NCBI GenBank assembly: GCA_003514205.1
Contig: DORQ01000144.1
Span: 7,736 to 14,091, forward strand
DNA: 6,356 bases
Direction: 5' to 3'
Source: Acidimicrobiaceae bacterium
GTDB taxonomy: Bacteria > Actinomycetota > Acidimicrobiia > Acidimicrobiales > Microtrichaceae
In this document: piece after piece, positions 6,278 to 6,356 of the stretch
Layout: every line of letters begins with the position of its first letter
Position numbering within the stretch: position 1 is the stretch's first letter
Notes under the pieces: generated by a model
The model's input: the letters and a program-made list of their open reading frames with translations, nothing else
What the model was told of the DNA's origin: nothing
Database searches by the model: none
Program-made: the position numbers and the translations under genes

Positions 6278-6356
6278 GTCTTGCCCACGAACTTTGTTGG
6301 GGAAGCGTTGAGGCAATTGTTTCCCGGCTGGCCCTGAAGGAAGTCCCCGGAACCGA
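6274..6356 (+). CDS. Start of a hypothetical gene, 3'-truncated by the window edge
   Basis: The ATG at 6274 overlaps the Rieske stop as ATGA, a typical sign of translational coupling in an operon. The frame stays open for 27 codons (MSLAHELCWGSVEAIVSRLA...) to the end of the window. The fragment looks like an N-terminal amphipathic helix and shows no signal peptide. It is too short to place in a family; a small partner protein of the oxygenase is possible but unsupported. Confidence 0.6.
   Translation, partial: MSLAHELCWGSVEAIVSRLALKEVPGT

Overview
The window is about 6.4 kb of moderately high-G+C bacterial DNA, densely coded on both strands. Three things suggest an actinobacterium, possibly of the Acidimicrobiia (Ilumatobacter-like) type: the codon style, a secreted protein with a Thr/Pro-rich PETTV linker, and a catabolic gene set with Rieske and MmgE/PrpD families. 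The taxonomic placement is inference. No rRNA, tRNA, IS element, CRISPR array or phage gene is visible.

Left part (1-2554, + strand): the 3' three quarters of an MmgE/PrpD-family gene runs into an aldehyde dehydrogenase gene only 4 bases downstream, so the two look like the end of a catabolic operon. Their substrates cannot be read from the sequence. The aldehyde dehydrogenase stop codon lies inside a short 14-bp tandem repeat (2550-2614) that fills the gap to the next, convergent gene.

Middle part (2635-3930, - strand): an exported zinc metalloprotease of the leishmanolysin (M8) type. It has a signal peptide or possible lipoprotein signal, a PETTV-type linker, a PKD-like domain and a catalytic domain with HEMGH, a distant third His and a Met-turn. 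A 252-bp divergent intergenic region (3931-4182) separates it from the right-hand genes.

Right part (4183-6356, + strand): this is the most interesting segment. The first gene encodes a 267-aa protein that I align from memory along most of its length with plant red chlorophyll catabolite reductase (RCCR, Arabidopsis ACD2), a member of the ferredoxin-dependent bilin reductase superfamily. It is followed after 85 bp by a 401-aa Rieske non-heme iron oxygenase of the VanA / pheophorbide a oxygenase (PaO) kind. In plants PaO opens the chlorin macrocycle and RCCR reduces the product, so a bacterial RCCR-like gene beside a Rieske oxygenase suggests an undescribed tetrapyrrole or linear-tetrapyrrole modification or catabolic module. 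A further gene begins with an ATGA overlap at 6274 and leaves the window after 27 codons. Its identity, and the electron-transfer partners (ferredoxin, reductase), lie outside the window.
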